DNA of 64,000 nt from Patellaria atrata CBS 101060. Lineage: Eukaryota > Ascomycota > Dothideomycetes > Patellariales > Patellariaceae. Positions 36,057 to 46,470 of the stretch are shown here, piece after piece (position 1 is the stretch's first letter; each line of letters starts with the position of its first letter). The stretch is taken from positions 62,001 through 126,000 of the forward strand of contig MU006091.1 in the NCBI GenBank assembly GCA_010093705.1, read 5' to 3'. Made by a program: the position numbers and the translations under genes. The notes beneath the pieces are model-generated. The model saw only the letters and a program-made list of their open reading frames with translations. It was not told the origin of the DNA and made no database searches.

Positions 36057-37274
36057 ATGGCCGACGAACCACCTCAGCCGCGGAGTGACCGTAAGGGCTC
36101 ATCTCGCTCTGGTAGGAGCCGTAACGGTCCCTTGCCTAGGGAAGTTATGGTCTCGAAGAAGTTGAGTTGGCTTTTGAGACATGGCGCCGAGAAAGAGGGA
36201 TTGAAATTGGGAGTAGGTGGCTATGTTAACTTAGCTGATGTGGTAGGTCTACCTTTTCTATGCTTTCATTCTCACTATTAGTTTCGGGCAGTTCTCTATC
36301 TTACTGGATAAAGAAAGGAAGCACTTCTTACTTAAGTCTTGAATGATGTAAGCACGGATAAGATATCACAGGGGCTATGGGACACTTTTTATCCAAAACA
36401 TTATTTCCTGAGCTTGCAAAACTAAGTTGACCCATCTGCTCAGCTTAACAACCAAAGCATCCGCTCTATGAAAGTAACATTTGCAGAAATCCGGGGTATC
36501 GTCAATACCAATGATAAGCAACGCTTTTCTCTTATTCCGGTCCCTGGTCCATCCAGTACTACTCAAGCACCCCCGACAGGAGCGTCTACCTCGGATCCGT
36601 CGTCATCGCAAGATGTCCAAAACACTATTGTGCCTCCAACAGATGATGCTGCAACTTCCGCCGCCACTTCATTGAGTCCTGAATCGGAGAATCCTTCTGA
36701 GTATCTCATCCGAGCAAATCAAGGCCACAGCATTGCTGTCGCTACTCAAGGACTCTTGGAACCGATCACGGAGGAAAATCTACCCGACATATGTGTGCAT
36801 GGCACAACATATTCTGCATGGCCCTTGATTGTTGAAAGTGGAGGGTTGAAACGAATGACTAGGAATCACGTTCATTTCGCAGCTGGATTGCCCAAAGGTA
36901 TCATTGTCACCGCTTCTGGTGGAAGTAAAAAGGAAAACCAGGTCGGAGAAGGAGAAGAAGATAAGGTTGAACCATCAAAAGATAATGCTCCAGCTGCTGT
37001 AATCTCTGGAATGCGGACTACATCCTCTATTCTCATATTTGTGGATATCCGAAAGGCGATGGAGTCGGGATTGAAGTTCTGGAAGAGTGAAAATAAGGTA
37101 ATCTTGTGCGAAGGTGATGACAACGGACTTATAAGGCTCGAATTTTTTGAGCGGGTAGTAGAGCGGGATGGGACAGAATTGGTCAAAGATGGCGTCGTTG
37201 TCGGTGAAATCAAGGTAAGGCAAGGTGGAGGTGGGAGAGGAGGCAGGGGTAGAGGAAGGGGAAGAGGCAGATAG
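36057..37274 (+). CDS. TPT1: tRNA 2'-phosphotransferase (Tpt1/KptA)
   Basis: Two exons (intron 36243-36443, 201 nt) encode 338 residues, longer than the roughly 230 of yeast. Conserved words in order: VSKKLSWLLRHGAEKEGL, NNQSIRSMKVTFAEIRGIV, KQRFSLIP, YLIRANQGHS, CVHGTTYSAWPLIVESGGL, RMTRNHVHFAAGLP, SILIFVDIRKAMESGLKF and NKVILCEGDDNGLI. These give the Arg-His-Arg-Arg set of the family. Tpt1 removes the 2'-phosphate left at the splice junction by tRNA ligation, using NAD+ and releasing ADP-ribose cyclic phosphate. Extra sequence is a Ser/Thr/Pro-rich insert of about 65 residues after RFSLIPVPG, a Lys/Glu-rich loop, and an RGG-type Gly/Arg tail (GGGGRGGRGRGRGRGR). Splicing is in phase 0. Confidence 0.95.
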
Positions 37275-37733
37275 AGTTGGCTCAAAGGAAACTCTCTAAT
37301 GAGAAATGAGTATACAAGTACAGTCGAGACTAGAAAATGGATAAAGGAGGTATAAGCAATTGAGTTGACTACTCCTAGGGATGAACTATAGGCATCAGAT
37401 AGGTCCAAGCTAGCCTCTAAGCACAACCTTGCGAAGTATCGAAGTATCTACTATCCTCTCAGAAAGGAATCGATTCAAGTGGGTGATGTAACTTCAACCT
37501 AATCTATTAAGGGGAATAGATGAAGTGTTTTGCAAGAGAGTGCAGAAGAGAGAGAAACAAGCTCATGAGTGCCAAGATATTCTAAAGCTAGGTATTTCCA
37601 GCCTGGAACAACGTCATTCCTTGTCTATGGTCAATATTTGAAAACCTTCCCACGCGTCAACTGTTTTCAGTTACAAATCACCAGTTGCTAGTGCCTCCTC
37701 GTATCTCTTCCCTTTTTCTATAACTACAGGACC
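37275..37733. other. Intergenic between TPT1 and FIT-family gene
   Basis: A 459-bp gap with a short duplicated word (gaagtatcgaagtatc at about 37433-37448). No gene is visible. Confidence 0.6.
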
Positions 37734-38759
37734 ATGTCTTCCCGTCGCAAACCTCCCCCAACCTCGTCTTCTGCCTCTAACGGAATACCGGTGACCATCA
37801 AGTCCACAACCACTACGTTTCCTATTCCACCCTCAAAACCACAGATGATGCCGACCATGTCGCCTTTAGTGCCCACGACTCTTGAGTCATTACTACTAGC
37901 CATTTATCCAACTACTCTAATGATAGGCTCTTTATTTTCGACTCTCTCTCCCCTTACTCGCTATGCGCCTTACAACCCAGTTACACAATCACACCCACCC
38001 GAGTTCGCGCCCAGCTACTTTGCGACCAAGAAAAATGTATTCAATATTTGGTTCGTAAAAAAAGGGTGGTTCTGGCTTACTGTCGCGTTTTGGGGTTTCG
38101 TATGGACGCATAGGAATTTCAAGAGAAAGCGTGGGGACGAGAGAGATGGTCCATTTACCCGGAAAAGAGTTCAAGCGACAGCAAGATACTTGGTTGGCAC
38201 AATATTTTGGCTCTTTGTCACACAATGGTTCTTCGGAGCCCCCATTATAGACCGCGGGTTCACATTTACTGGCGGTCAATGTGAGATTCTGGAAGATCCC
38301 GCTCAGAAGGCGCAAATATCCGAGCCGCGGAAGGTCGTGACAGCTGCGGCCTGCAAGCTTGCAGGTGGCCAGTGGAGAGGTGGACACGATATTTCCGGTC
38401 ATGTTTTTCTGCTCGTGCTAGCCTCCGCTATGCTATGGTTCGAGGTCTTGCCTGTTGTTTTACACGCTGCCGGACTTCGCGAGTCCCGTTCGATTGATAT
38501 TGGAGCTGGTATTATTAGGAACGCAGCTGCGGAGGCCGAAAGTGACGCAAATCAAGAGGAGACAGGATTTGGGACTAAGCTGGCGTTGGGTATTGCAGCG
38601 TTCATGTGGTGGATGCTACTGATGACAGCGGCCTTTTTCCACACGTGGTTTGAGAAGCTTACAGGCTTGGTTGTTGCATTCACAGCCATTTGGGTCATTT
38701 ACTTCTTACCACGAAAGTCTACAGGAGTTAGAAGTGTCCTTGGTATGCCTGGAGTATGA
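37734..38759 (+). CDS. FIT family (fat storage-inducing transmembrane, Scs3-like) ER protein
   Basis: An intronless frame of 341 residues. It starts with a Ser/Pro/Thr-rich cytosolic tail and has about six hydrophobic segments. The family hallmarks are DISGHVFLL (His223), after the disulfide-like CKLAGGQWRGG region, and AAFFHTWFEKLTGL (His303). These correspond to the two catalytic histidines of the FIT2 lipid-phosphatase-type fold. FIT proteins act in the ER membrane, where mammalian FIT2 cleaves fatty acyl-CoA; they support lipid-droplet budding and phospholipid balance, and yeast Scs3 affects inositol metabolism. The gene converges on RAB5 with a 299-bp gap. The block GGQCEIL preceding the first histidine is also typical of filamentous-fungal members as I recall them. 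Confidence 0.9.
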   Translation: MSSRRKPPPTSSSASNGIPVTIKSTTTTFPIPPSKPQMMPTMSPLVPTTLESLLLAIYPTTLMIGSLFSTLSPLTRYAPYNPVTQSHPPEFAPSYFATKKNVFNIWFVKKGWFWLTVAFWGFVWTHRNFKRKRGDERDGPFTRKRVQATARYLVGTIFWLFVTQWFFGAPIIDRGFTFTGGQCEILEDPAQKAQISEPRKVVTAAACKLAGGQWRGGHDISGHVFLLVLASAMLWFEVLPVVLHAAGLRESRSIDIGAGIIRNAAAEAESDANQEETGFGTKLALGIAAFMWWMLLMTAAFFHTWFEKLTGLVVAFTAIWVIYFLPRKSTGVRSVLGMPGV

Positions 38760-39058
38760 AGTCCGTTGCTCAGTATGGAACAGGAATAATGAGTTAATGT
38801 TGTGAACGTCTCTCGTGTTATAGACGACTCTTCAACGCTTGTACAAACTTAATACTCTTCAATTAACAAAATGAACTGAATCAATATCCCACGCTTGCAC
38901 ATCCTTATCCATTACCCCGTCACCATTGGATAAACGCCAGTCATCTACAGATTCAGCTCCCTTTCGGTTTACTTAGCGTTCTATTGTATCTCTCATGGGT
39001 ACCTTCGACCATCCTACTGTCGACCAATTAGGATACTATCCTCTCAGCTTCAAGATAA

Positions 39059-39930
39059 TCAGCATGCACACCCCTCCTTCGCACCAGATTCTCTAACGCC
39101 TAGATCTACTCTTCCTCTCTCTTCCGTTCTTTGTGTTTGTGCGCCTCCTGCACCTCTCGGCCCCTTTAAGGCGGTTTCGGGAATCTGATTTGCAATGGCC
39201 GTGAATACCTCCGCAACGTTATGACCTGTCTTCGCTGAAGTTTCGAAGAATAGTGCCTTCTCTTCATCTGCGTACGCCTTAGCTGTCCGCACCGGGACCT
39301 TTCTTATTGTCTCCTCCTCATCCTCAAGCTCCCCTTCCCCGCCGTCTGTAGGTACTGCAACTATGCCGTCGCCATCGGAAATGGGCGCCGAGGTGGAAGG
39401 AGGAGGATCGTTGCTCGCCAAATCCGCCTTGTTACCCACCACTGCAATCACGATATTGGGCGACGCTTGCCGTTGAAGTTCGGATACCCAGTGCTGAGCT
39501 TTGGTGAAACTAGACGGTTTTGTGATATCGTAGACGACGAGCGCCGCCTGCGCGTTGCGGTAGTACATCGGTGCGAGGCTGGCGAAACGCTCCTGACCTG
39601 CCGTATCCCAGATCTCGAACTTGATTGTGCGGGTAGATAAAGAGATTTTCTGGGTAAGAAAAGCAGCTATGGGATATGTAAGTGATCATATCCTTAGAAA
39701 GGTATAAGGGAGAGCACGAGAGACAAACCGCCGATTGTAGGCTCCTTGTTTTCCTGGAAATCATTGTTCACGAAGCGCATTACGAGTGAAGACTGGTTGT
39801 CTTGTCAGCCTCTAAAAGCTTCTACCTGGCGGACTTTGCTTGATACCTTGCCTACAGCAGCTTCTCCGAGTAATACTAACTTCACACTGCTACTCGGCTT
39901 GGGAGCCGATGCTGCGCCCGTATCTGCCAT
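39059..39930 (-). CDS. RAB5: Rab5-type small GTPase (Ypt51/Vps21 family)
   Basis: Three exons (39847-39930, 39729-39792, 39059-39666) encode 251 residues. GTPase motifs are all present: GEAAVGKSS (P-loop, split by intron 1), TIGAAFLTQK (switch I, Rab5 signature), WDTAGQERF (switch II), GNKADL and ETSAK. It ends in CAC, a CxC double geranylgeranylation signal. Rab5 controls early endosome fusion and trafficking to the vacuole. An unusual insert of about 40 residues (Ser/Pro then acidic [10 protein letters not shown]) sits between the NKAD and TSAK motifs. Shorter acidic inserts are known in fungal Rab5 proteins. The introns are 54 and 62 nt and join coding words perfectly. Confidence 0.95.
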
Positions 39931-41400
39931 GTCGTCGGTCGGCGAAGAGAGGACGGGTTGATGCTTGCCGGACCTCTGGATAGTCTCACAAGATGAGGGG
40001 TTTGTGTTTGAATATTTAAGGTAACGTGGTATACTAAGAGCACCTCTACATAAAAGAAGTTCCTCCGGACACGTTGTTCGTGATAATTATTTAGATGTGG
40101 TTTGGACAGCTGGGAAGTACCGTACTTGGGTTTCGGGATGACGAGATTTTGCTTGGCGGAAGAGAGTACATCCTAAGGCATCTGATCTTCTTCATTCAAC
40201 ATCATTACAGAGGTACAGTATTGTCCGCTCAAGTTTCATCCAATTCTCCATTTAGACGTATGATCTGCACTTACGAAACCGAGTTTTCAGATCGTTTGGT
40301 TTAAAGCTGTATAGGCTTGTATCCAAATCTCAACCTGGGATGGAATAGGGGATCTTGATCATAACAAAGATTCTGGATGTGATAGATTACATTTTCCAAG
40401 TACTCCATTTGAACATCAAACTCTCCTTATGCCTACCAAACTATAGTTAAGGTGTAAAGAACATCTTTGTATCCCTATAACCGTTTGTAGAGATCAAGTT
40501 CGATGGTATTGGCCCTCTCGCTGTGTCAGAGTTTGGATGTGACCTCGTTCAGTTAAATCCTCATTCTTTTATGTCCTCGTGAAATCGAAAATCATTCTAT
40601 ACCTCTCTTTGCTGCTGACTCAATGACAACGTCTTCTTCTGCTTGTGTGACTTCTCTATAGCCACCCACGTCCTTTCCTCATATAATTCACGATGATTTT
40701 TCTTGGGCTATAAATATTGTATTTTATCTCTCCAGATATGTACGCTTCGTTCCATAAATTTAATCAACCAAAGGATTGTGAGTCGTTAAACCCGTTAGAT
40801 ATATAATTCACTCCTTATCCTTCAATCACCATACCTCATGGTCCTTTACATTTTCCTTGCTTCCAGGATATGGAATGAGTCTTAAGAGTCTTCTAAGTAA
40901 TGGCAAGTTGCTTTAAGATAGCTATCTTGTCAACTGCTACGCAGAAAAAGCCTACAGACCTCGAGCTTCCTGCATTTTCAACATTATAGGGTCTCTCACT
41001 GACAACGAGAACGAAAAAATTGGGGGATTAAAAGCTGATAAGCAAGTCGATTATTCTGGGCCTGTAAAACCTCCGCATAACCTAGAACGAAACGAGATAC
41101 CAAAGAATAATCGCTTCGTCTGGCTTGCATGAACTATGATTTGCATGACATGTTTCTCGGCTAAAGGGGCTCTTTGTCAAGATAGCAATTCTCAGTTCTA
41201 ACGATGTGCCAGGTACCGTACGAGCTACCCTTGCTTATGTCTTATTGCTTAGCTATAATCACCGTCACAACCCTTTATATGTACGACGAATTGACAATCA
41301 ACTTCTCTATACCCCGCAATGATATCCTTGCAGGTCTATCGCTTTCTGCGAGGGTATTTACTTGTGTTTGATAACTTTTCGGTCATATATACTCCGAATC
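39931..41400. other. 1.5-kb upstream region of the xylosidase gene
   Basis: Shared upstream space of RAB5 (minus) and the GH3 gene (plus). It is AT-rich with short chance frames only. It contains the XlnR-type site listed separately and TATA-like ctttatatg near 41273. Confidence 0.6.
41159..41165 (+). promoter_or_regulatory. XlnR/Xyr1-type site GGCTAAA
   Basis: The heptamer GGCTAAA, the published Aspergillus XlnR consensus, lies 236 bp upstream of the xylosidase ATG. A seven-base match is expected by chance every several kilobases per strand, so position in front of the expected target gene is the main argument. Confidence 0.55.
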
Positions 41401-43956
41401 ATGGTTCAATTCATTTTTCAAAGTCTTTTCGTAGTGCTCCTGTTTTCAAAAATGTGGCTATCGAGTGTCATAGTGGCTGTATTATCTATAAATCCAGCCA
41501 ACGCGTTGTTTCCCGATTGTATTAATGGGCCACTTAAGAACACTACAGTTTGTAGTACCTCATCAAGCAAGTTTTAGAACCCAGAAAATTCCCTCTCCTA
41601 CTAAAAGCTATTAGAACCAATTGATCGCGCCGCTGCACTAGTTCGACTCTTTACCCTTGAAGAGAAATTCAATAATACAGGTCATGCCAGCCCTGGAGTC
41701 CCACGGTTAGGTCTTCCGCCATATACATGGTGGAACGAAGCTCTCCATGGTGTCGCTCGTTCACGCGGTGTGACTTTTGCAAGTTCGGGGAACTTCAGTT
41801 ATGCAACGTCCTTCCCGCAGCCAGTTTTAATGGCCGCAGCTTTCAATGATGAACTCATCAGATCTGTGGCTAAAGTGATAGGGCAGGAAGCAAGAGCCTG
41901 GAATAATGCAAATAGATCAGGATTGGACTTTTGGACGCCGGATATAAATCCTTTCAAAGACCCGCGGTGGGGTAGAGGACAAGGTTCGTCGTCGATTTCG
42001 ATTCAAACTGGAATGCTGGGGATATCATGTCAAATCACTAATTCACTGGGAAATTAGAAACTCCAGGAGAAGATCCATTCCATGTATCTTCATATGTCAG
42101 AGCGTTGATTGCTGGTTTGGAGGGTCGTGCCGACTCAACTTATAAGCGTGTTATAGCAACATGTAAACATTTTGTTGGTATGTAAAGATGTATAAGTTAC
42201 TCCACACTTGCTAACTATTTCAAGGATATGATATTGAGGACTGGGAAGGCAATGAGAGGTATGGATTCGATGCGCGAATCTCGAACCAGGATATGGTTGA
42301 ATACTATATACCCCCTTTTGAGGCCTGTGCAAGAGATTCAAACGTCGGGGCATTCATGTGTTCCTACAGTATGTTGAATCCTCCTAGCCTTATCAACAAT
42401 CTGATTTGATTTTAGATGCGGTCAACGGTGTCCCAACTTGTGCGGATCCATGGTTACTCCAAACGATTCTACGTGATACATGGGGATGGACAGATGAAGA
42501 GCAATGGGTAGTAAGTGATTGTGACGCAGTAGAGAACATTTTCAATCCACATAACTATACATCCACTCCTGAGCAAGCCGTCGCAGTTTCTCTCAATGCA
42601 GGGACTGACATCAACTGTGGAACATTTTACCAGCGTTATCTCCCTAGCGCTTATCAACAAGGTCTCTTCAACGAGTCGACTCTCGATCGGGCACTTATTC
42701 GTGGATATTCCTCCCTTATCCGAGCAGGCTACTTTGATCCACCTACCGAGCAGCCATATCGGCAGCTAACTTTTGCTGATGTATCGACTTCGGAAGCTCA
42801 AAAACTTGCTTACGAGGCTGCAGTACAAGGCATAGTTCTGTTGAAGAGTAATGGTGGGCTACTACCGCTTCAGCTCGATTCGAATACGTCTATCGCACTC
42901 ATCGGACCTTGGGCAAATGCCACACAGCAAATGCAAGGAAATTATTATGGTATAGCCCCCTACCTCCACAGTCCCCTTCTTGCAGCCCAACAGCACAATA
43001 TCACAGTCAACTATGCTTTCGGAGTCGGTATATCAGGCTCAATCTCCGAGTCTAATCGCTCAGCTGCCCTAAAGGCGGCGGGAAAATCATCCATTGTCAT
43101 TTTCGCCGGCGGTATCGACGGTACAGTCGAAGGCGAAGCCAGGGACCGTACCTCCATCGCTTGGCCAGAAGGACAGGCGGGGATGATTGCTGAGCTTGCG
43201 GCGCTGGGAAAACCCATGATAGTGCTTCAATTTGGTGGCGGACAAGTAGACTCCTCAGCCATTGCAGCAAATTTCAACATTTCTGCCTTGTTGTGGGGTG
43301 GGTATCCAGGACAAGACGGGGGAACGGCGATGTTTGATGTGCTTATCGGTAAGGTGCCACCGGCAGGACGCTTGCCTGTAACTCAGTACCCGACATCATA
43401 CACCGATGAGGTCCCTATGACGGATATGTCATTGCGGCCTAGTGAAACTAGTCCCGGCAGGACATACAAATGGTATACAGGAGAGCCTGTATATCCGTTT
43501 GGCTTTGGCATGCACTACACAAAGTTTGCAGCGTCCATTCAATCGAAATTCCAGCCTTCTTATAACATTCAGGATCTAGTCGACGCTTGCAACGTCCAAG
43601 GCCAGAGACTCACGAAGTGTCCATTCCCAACCGAGCTCAAGGTTCTGATGTTAAATAGCGGCCCTATCACCTCTGACTATAGTGCTCTGGCGTTTCTGTC
43701 TGGCGAGTTTGGGCCGGAACCTCGTCCTCAGAAAGCCTTAATCGGATATCAACGATTGTCTAAGGTGCCAGCGACGGGACAGTCGACAGCCAATATAAGC
43801 TTTACCCTAGGCGAGTTGGCGAGGGTTGATGAGAGAGGAGACAGAATATTATATCCTGGAAATTACACCATCTCTATTGATGTAACAAGATTGGATAAAG
43901 CGAGCTTTGAGTTAGTTGGGGAGGAATCTCTATTGGAGGCCTGGGTACCTAAATAA
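41401..43956 (+). CDS. xlnD: Secreted GH3 beta-xylosidase (XlnD/BxlA type)
   Basis: Five exons (introns 41567-41614, 41984-42057, 42178-42224, 42369-42415) encode 779 residues. The N-terminal 35 residues are a signal peptide ending NPANA. Then come LFPDCINGPLKNTTVC, VPRLGLPPYTWWNEALHGVA, the [24 protein letters not shown] block and CKHFVGYDIEDW. The GH3 nucleophile is Asp301 in VVSDCD. The second domain has GIVLLKSNGGLLPL and WGGYPGQDGG, and the C-terminal fibronectin-III-like domain includes YPFGFGMHYT. The enzyme releases xylose from xylo-oligosaccharides outside the cell. Intron 1 uses a GC donor (A|GCAAGT). A GT alternative a few codons earlier would delete residues conserved in length with Aspergillus XlnD. 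Several N-glycosylation sequons are visible. Confidence 0.93.
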
Positions 43957-44203
43957 TCAAGAAACCTTTGAGGTCAAGGTTAACATTGTAAGTCATAATC
44001 TGATGCACCTTTGCCTTATATCAAGTTCTGAAACGAATCATCTTTATTTATCATATCATATGGGTTAGGTCAGATGAGCTAAGAATCTCATGAACTCATT
44101 TCTATGTAACAAATCTAGGATTTCCATATTGGCGCTAGCTATACATCCACAGCTCGTGGCTATTCTACTAACAAAATTCAAGCTTAGGTTTACTAAGGTT
44201 TCC

Positions 44204-45455
44204 TCATTTCTTTGACCTCGTATTTACCAATAACCCTTTGGCGATTTTCTTACCCTTCCTTCCCTGCTTTCGGTTCCTCTTCCGCTTTGTGCTGATTGAA
44301 GAAGTGCTTCCTCGAGTCTCTTCTGTGTCATCAAAGAGATGGGGTAGATGAGTTTTCTGAAACTCCTAGCACCGTTCCTGTTGGATCGGACGAAACCGAG
44401 CATCTCTGCCCCAGCACTTCCATAACCATTCCCACGCTTTCTTAATATCATCAAACCATTCATAGTTTACAATATCCATTATCTCAATCCAATATCGTTC
44501 AACAGGTGATTCTGGAAGCTCCTCTTTGAAACTAGGTTCCGAAAGTCCAGTGAGGCGTTCTTCCACGGATGAATCAAAGTCAATAAGCACCACTCATTCA
44601 TACCCTCTAGTCTTATCTTTACCTTCACACATGAAATTGCGCAAGTGAAAGTCTCTTTGGTTTACTCCATGCTTTTGGACCTCGGTGTTCGCCTCGAGCG
44701 CTCGGTATAGAATTGATAATCGTCCCTTTTTGGAGAGCTTCTCAGGATGTATCTCTGTCATATATATTCCATTCACGCATTCCATGAGAACCATAAGAAC
44801 GGGCCTCATCCATAATCCCGAGGTCGTCTCCGTCGGCATATCACATGTCCAAGAACCGTAATATTGCAGAACTCCTTTCCCACAGAGCGAATTAGCTGAC
44901 AACTCCATGTAAGCTGCGGCTTCACGGGTGTACTCTTCACCAGCATCCGCCACACAATCTATACGACAGTAGCTGTCATACTTGTCAATCGAATCATAGT
45001 AATGAGGATCGAATATCTTCGCGACGAAACTGTTATTTCCTACGACGAGCTGTGGTCCCAGCGTTGTCTTTCACGGCGATAATTTCGGTGATGGTGAAAG
45101 AAAAATCGATTCATTCGATGGTGACACTTGGTAGTAACGGGTTGATCTTACATAGCTGAAGATGCGAGACTGAGTCCATAGTCTTTTGATCGAGAGGAAC
45201 ACGACGGTTGTGATAGGGACGATCAAAATGAGGATCAGGCAAGTGTCGTCGAACCGTGAGGGTCTGCCCGACCACATACGGGATTGCAGGCTTTTCTTCA
45301 TGTGGGAGAGGTGTCCGAGGTCCCAGTGGAATTTCAAATGGTTCTTCTATCTCTGGCGTTGGTGGCCGAGCTTGACCCGGTGGGGGAGTTGCGAGACGAT
45401 ACGTTGGGATCGGAGAGGTCGGCAGTTTTGGTGAGATATCGTTTATGCACGCCAT
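44204..45455 (-). pseudogene. Decayed protein-kinase-like gene
   Basis: From the ATG at 45455, a Pro-rich N-terminus (PPPGQARPPTPEIEEP, VPYVVGQTLTV-like) reads to about 45111. The sequence then resumes in other frames. Kinase-like words appear in order: IIAVKDN, FVAKIFDPHYYDS, YTREAAAYMEL, VLMECVNGIYM, the catalytic-loop-like GVNQRDFHLRNF and the DFG-like VLIDFDSS. Three lesions break it: a single-base shift near 45056-45064 between NAG and PQLVVGN, an in-frame TGA at 44594-44596 directly before VVLIDFD, and a TAG at 44366-44368, after which a basic tail reads on to 44204. I know related fungal kinase-like proteins only vaguely. An intron could explain the first break, but not the stop inside the catalytic region. 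Confidence 0.65.
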
Positions 45456-45689
45456 AATCGCGATAAATTGATTTTGTTGTTGCGGTTGGAAATATATTTT
45501 GAGGAAGTTACAAGAAGCGCTTTATTCTGAACAATCTCGCCAAGACATAGTAAAGTTTGCAGACAATTGTTCTTTCATAATCCACAGCCACATTGTTGTT
45601 GAGCAACTTTCTTTGTTCCAGAGTCACAGCTACTCACATTAGGGCATCTCGCCACTGTCAGAAGAGGTATAAATTAGAGTTCAAGCAGG

Positions 45690-46470
45690 ATGGAATTACT
45701 CAAAAGTCAAGCAACAAGACTGGAAGATTTCGTAATTCTTTCACTACAAGCATATAAAGCGGTGAGTATTCCAAAGCGGCAGACCAATGTCTCGTGATCA
45801 AGGTAGTGCGCAGGGCGGACGAAGCCGTGAGATGCAGGAGTTGATCGCTTAGATAGACAACGTTGGATGTATACGTAGTGTTCTCGCACAATACGGAGTC
45901 TCGAGTCTCCTGGATGGTTTTAATCTCCCTTTGCTGGACTGGCCATATGAAAAACTGAAAGATTTACATGCCAGTGAAGGTAGTACACTCGCAAAGTCAG
46001 AGCCGGTGCCCAAATTCTGGATCCGCGACCAATACAGCAAATGGGTGGCCACAGTTGATCGGGCACTAGAGATACTCAAGGCAAAGAAGGAATACAATGC
46101 CGTTCCTCTTCCGGTTCGAGAAAAGAATTGGTATTTTTGGGGATAACCAGACGTTGTAAGGGCGACAGGGCCATATCTGCTGCATCCTGTCGATATAGCG
46201 ATATATACTCTTTATGGAAACAGTTGTGTTACATCCGAACTGACTGAAGATCGTGGTCGTTGCGACTCGGTATGGATGTATCAATCCAAATTCAGTCGGA
46301 AGATCATAGCTTGTCTTGAGCTGAAAGCTCGAGGTATCCTCTCCAAGAAGGAATTCGACAGTGTAGAACTACCGGTCACAAAGGAGAAGGACACCTTGTA
46401 GAAGTTGTTGCAGAATCCGAATGCTGTACCGGGGAGCTTCGGTGGTGATGCTAAGAAAGTGGTAAGATAG
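45690..46470 (+). pseudogene. Decayed or truncated gene of unknown family with internal repeat
   Basis: A two-exon reading (intron 45762-45852, GTGAGT...TTAG) gives a 121-residue protein starting MELLKSQATR and ending NWYFWG at a TAA (46144-46146). The same frame continues past the stop as coherent sequence for 84 codons to a TAG (46399-46401), then to a second TAG at 46468-46470. The part before the stop and the part after it share a motif: LKAKKEYNAVPLPV and LSKKEFDSVELPV, each preceded by a similar helix. This suggests a longer repeat protein interrupted by stops. Alternatively the first 121 residues may be a functional short protein. No family recognised. Confidence 0.5.

Noticed and set aside
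41560-41614. GT donor (A|GTACCT) for the first xylosidase intron
   Set aside because: It keeps the frame, but it removes five residues that match the spacing in known XlnD proteins, and the GC donor has the stronger consensus. Kept as an alternative.
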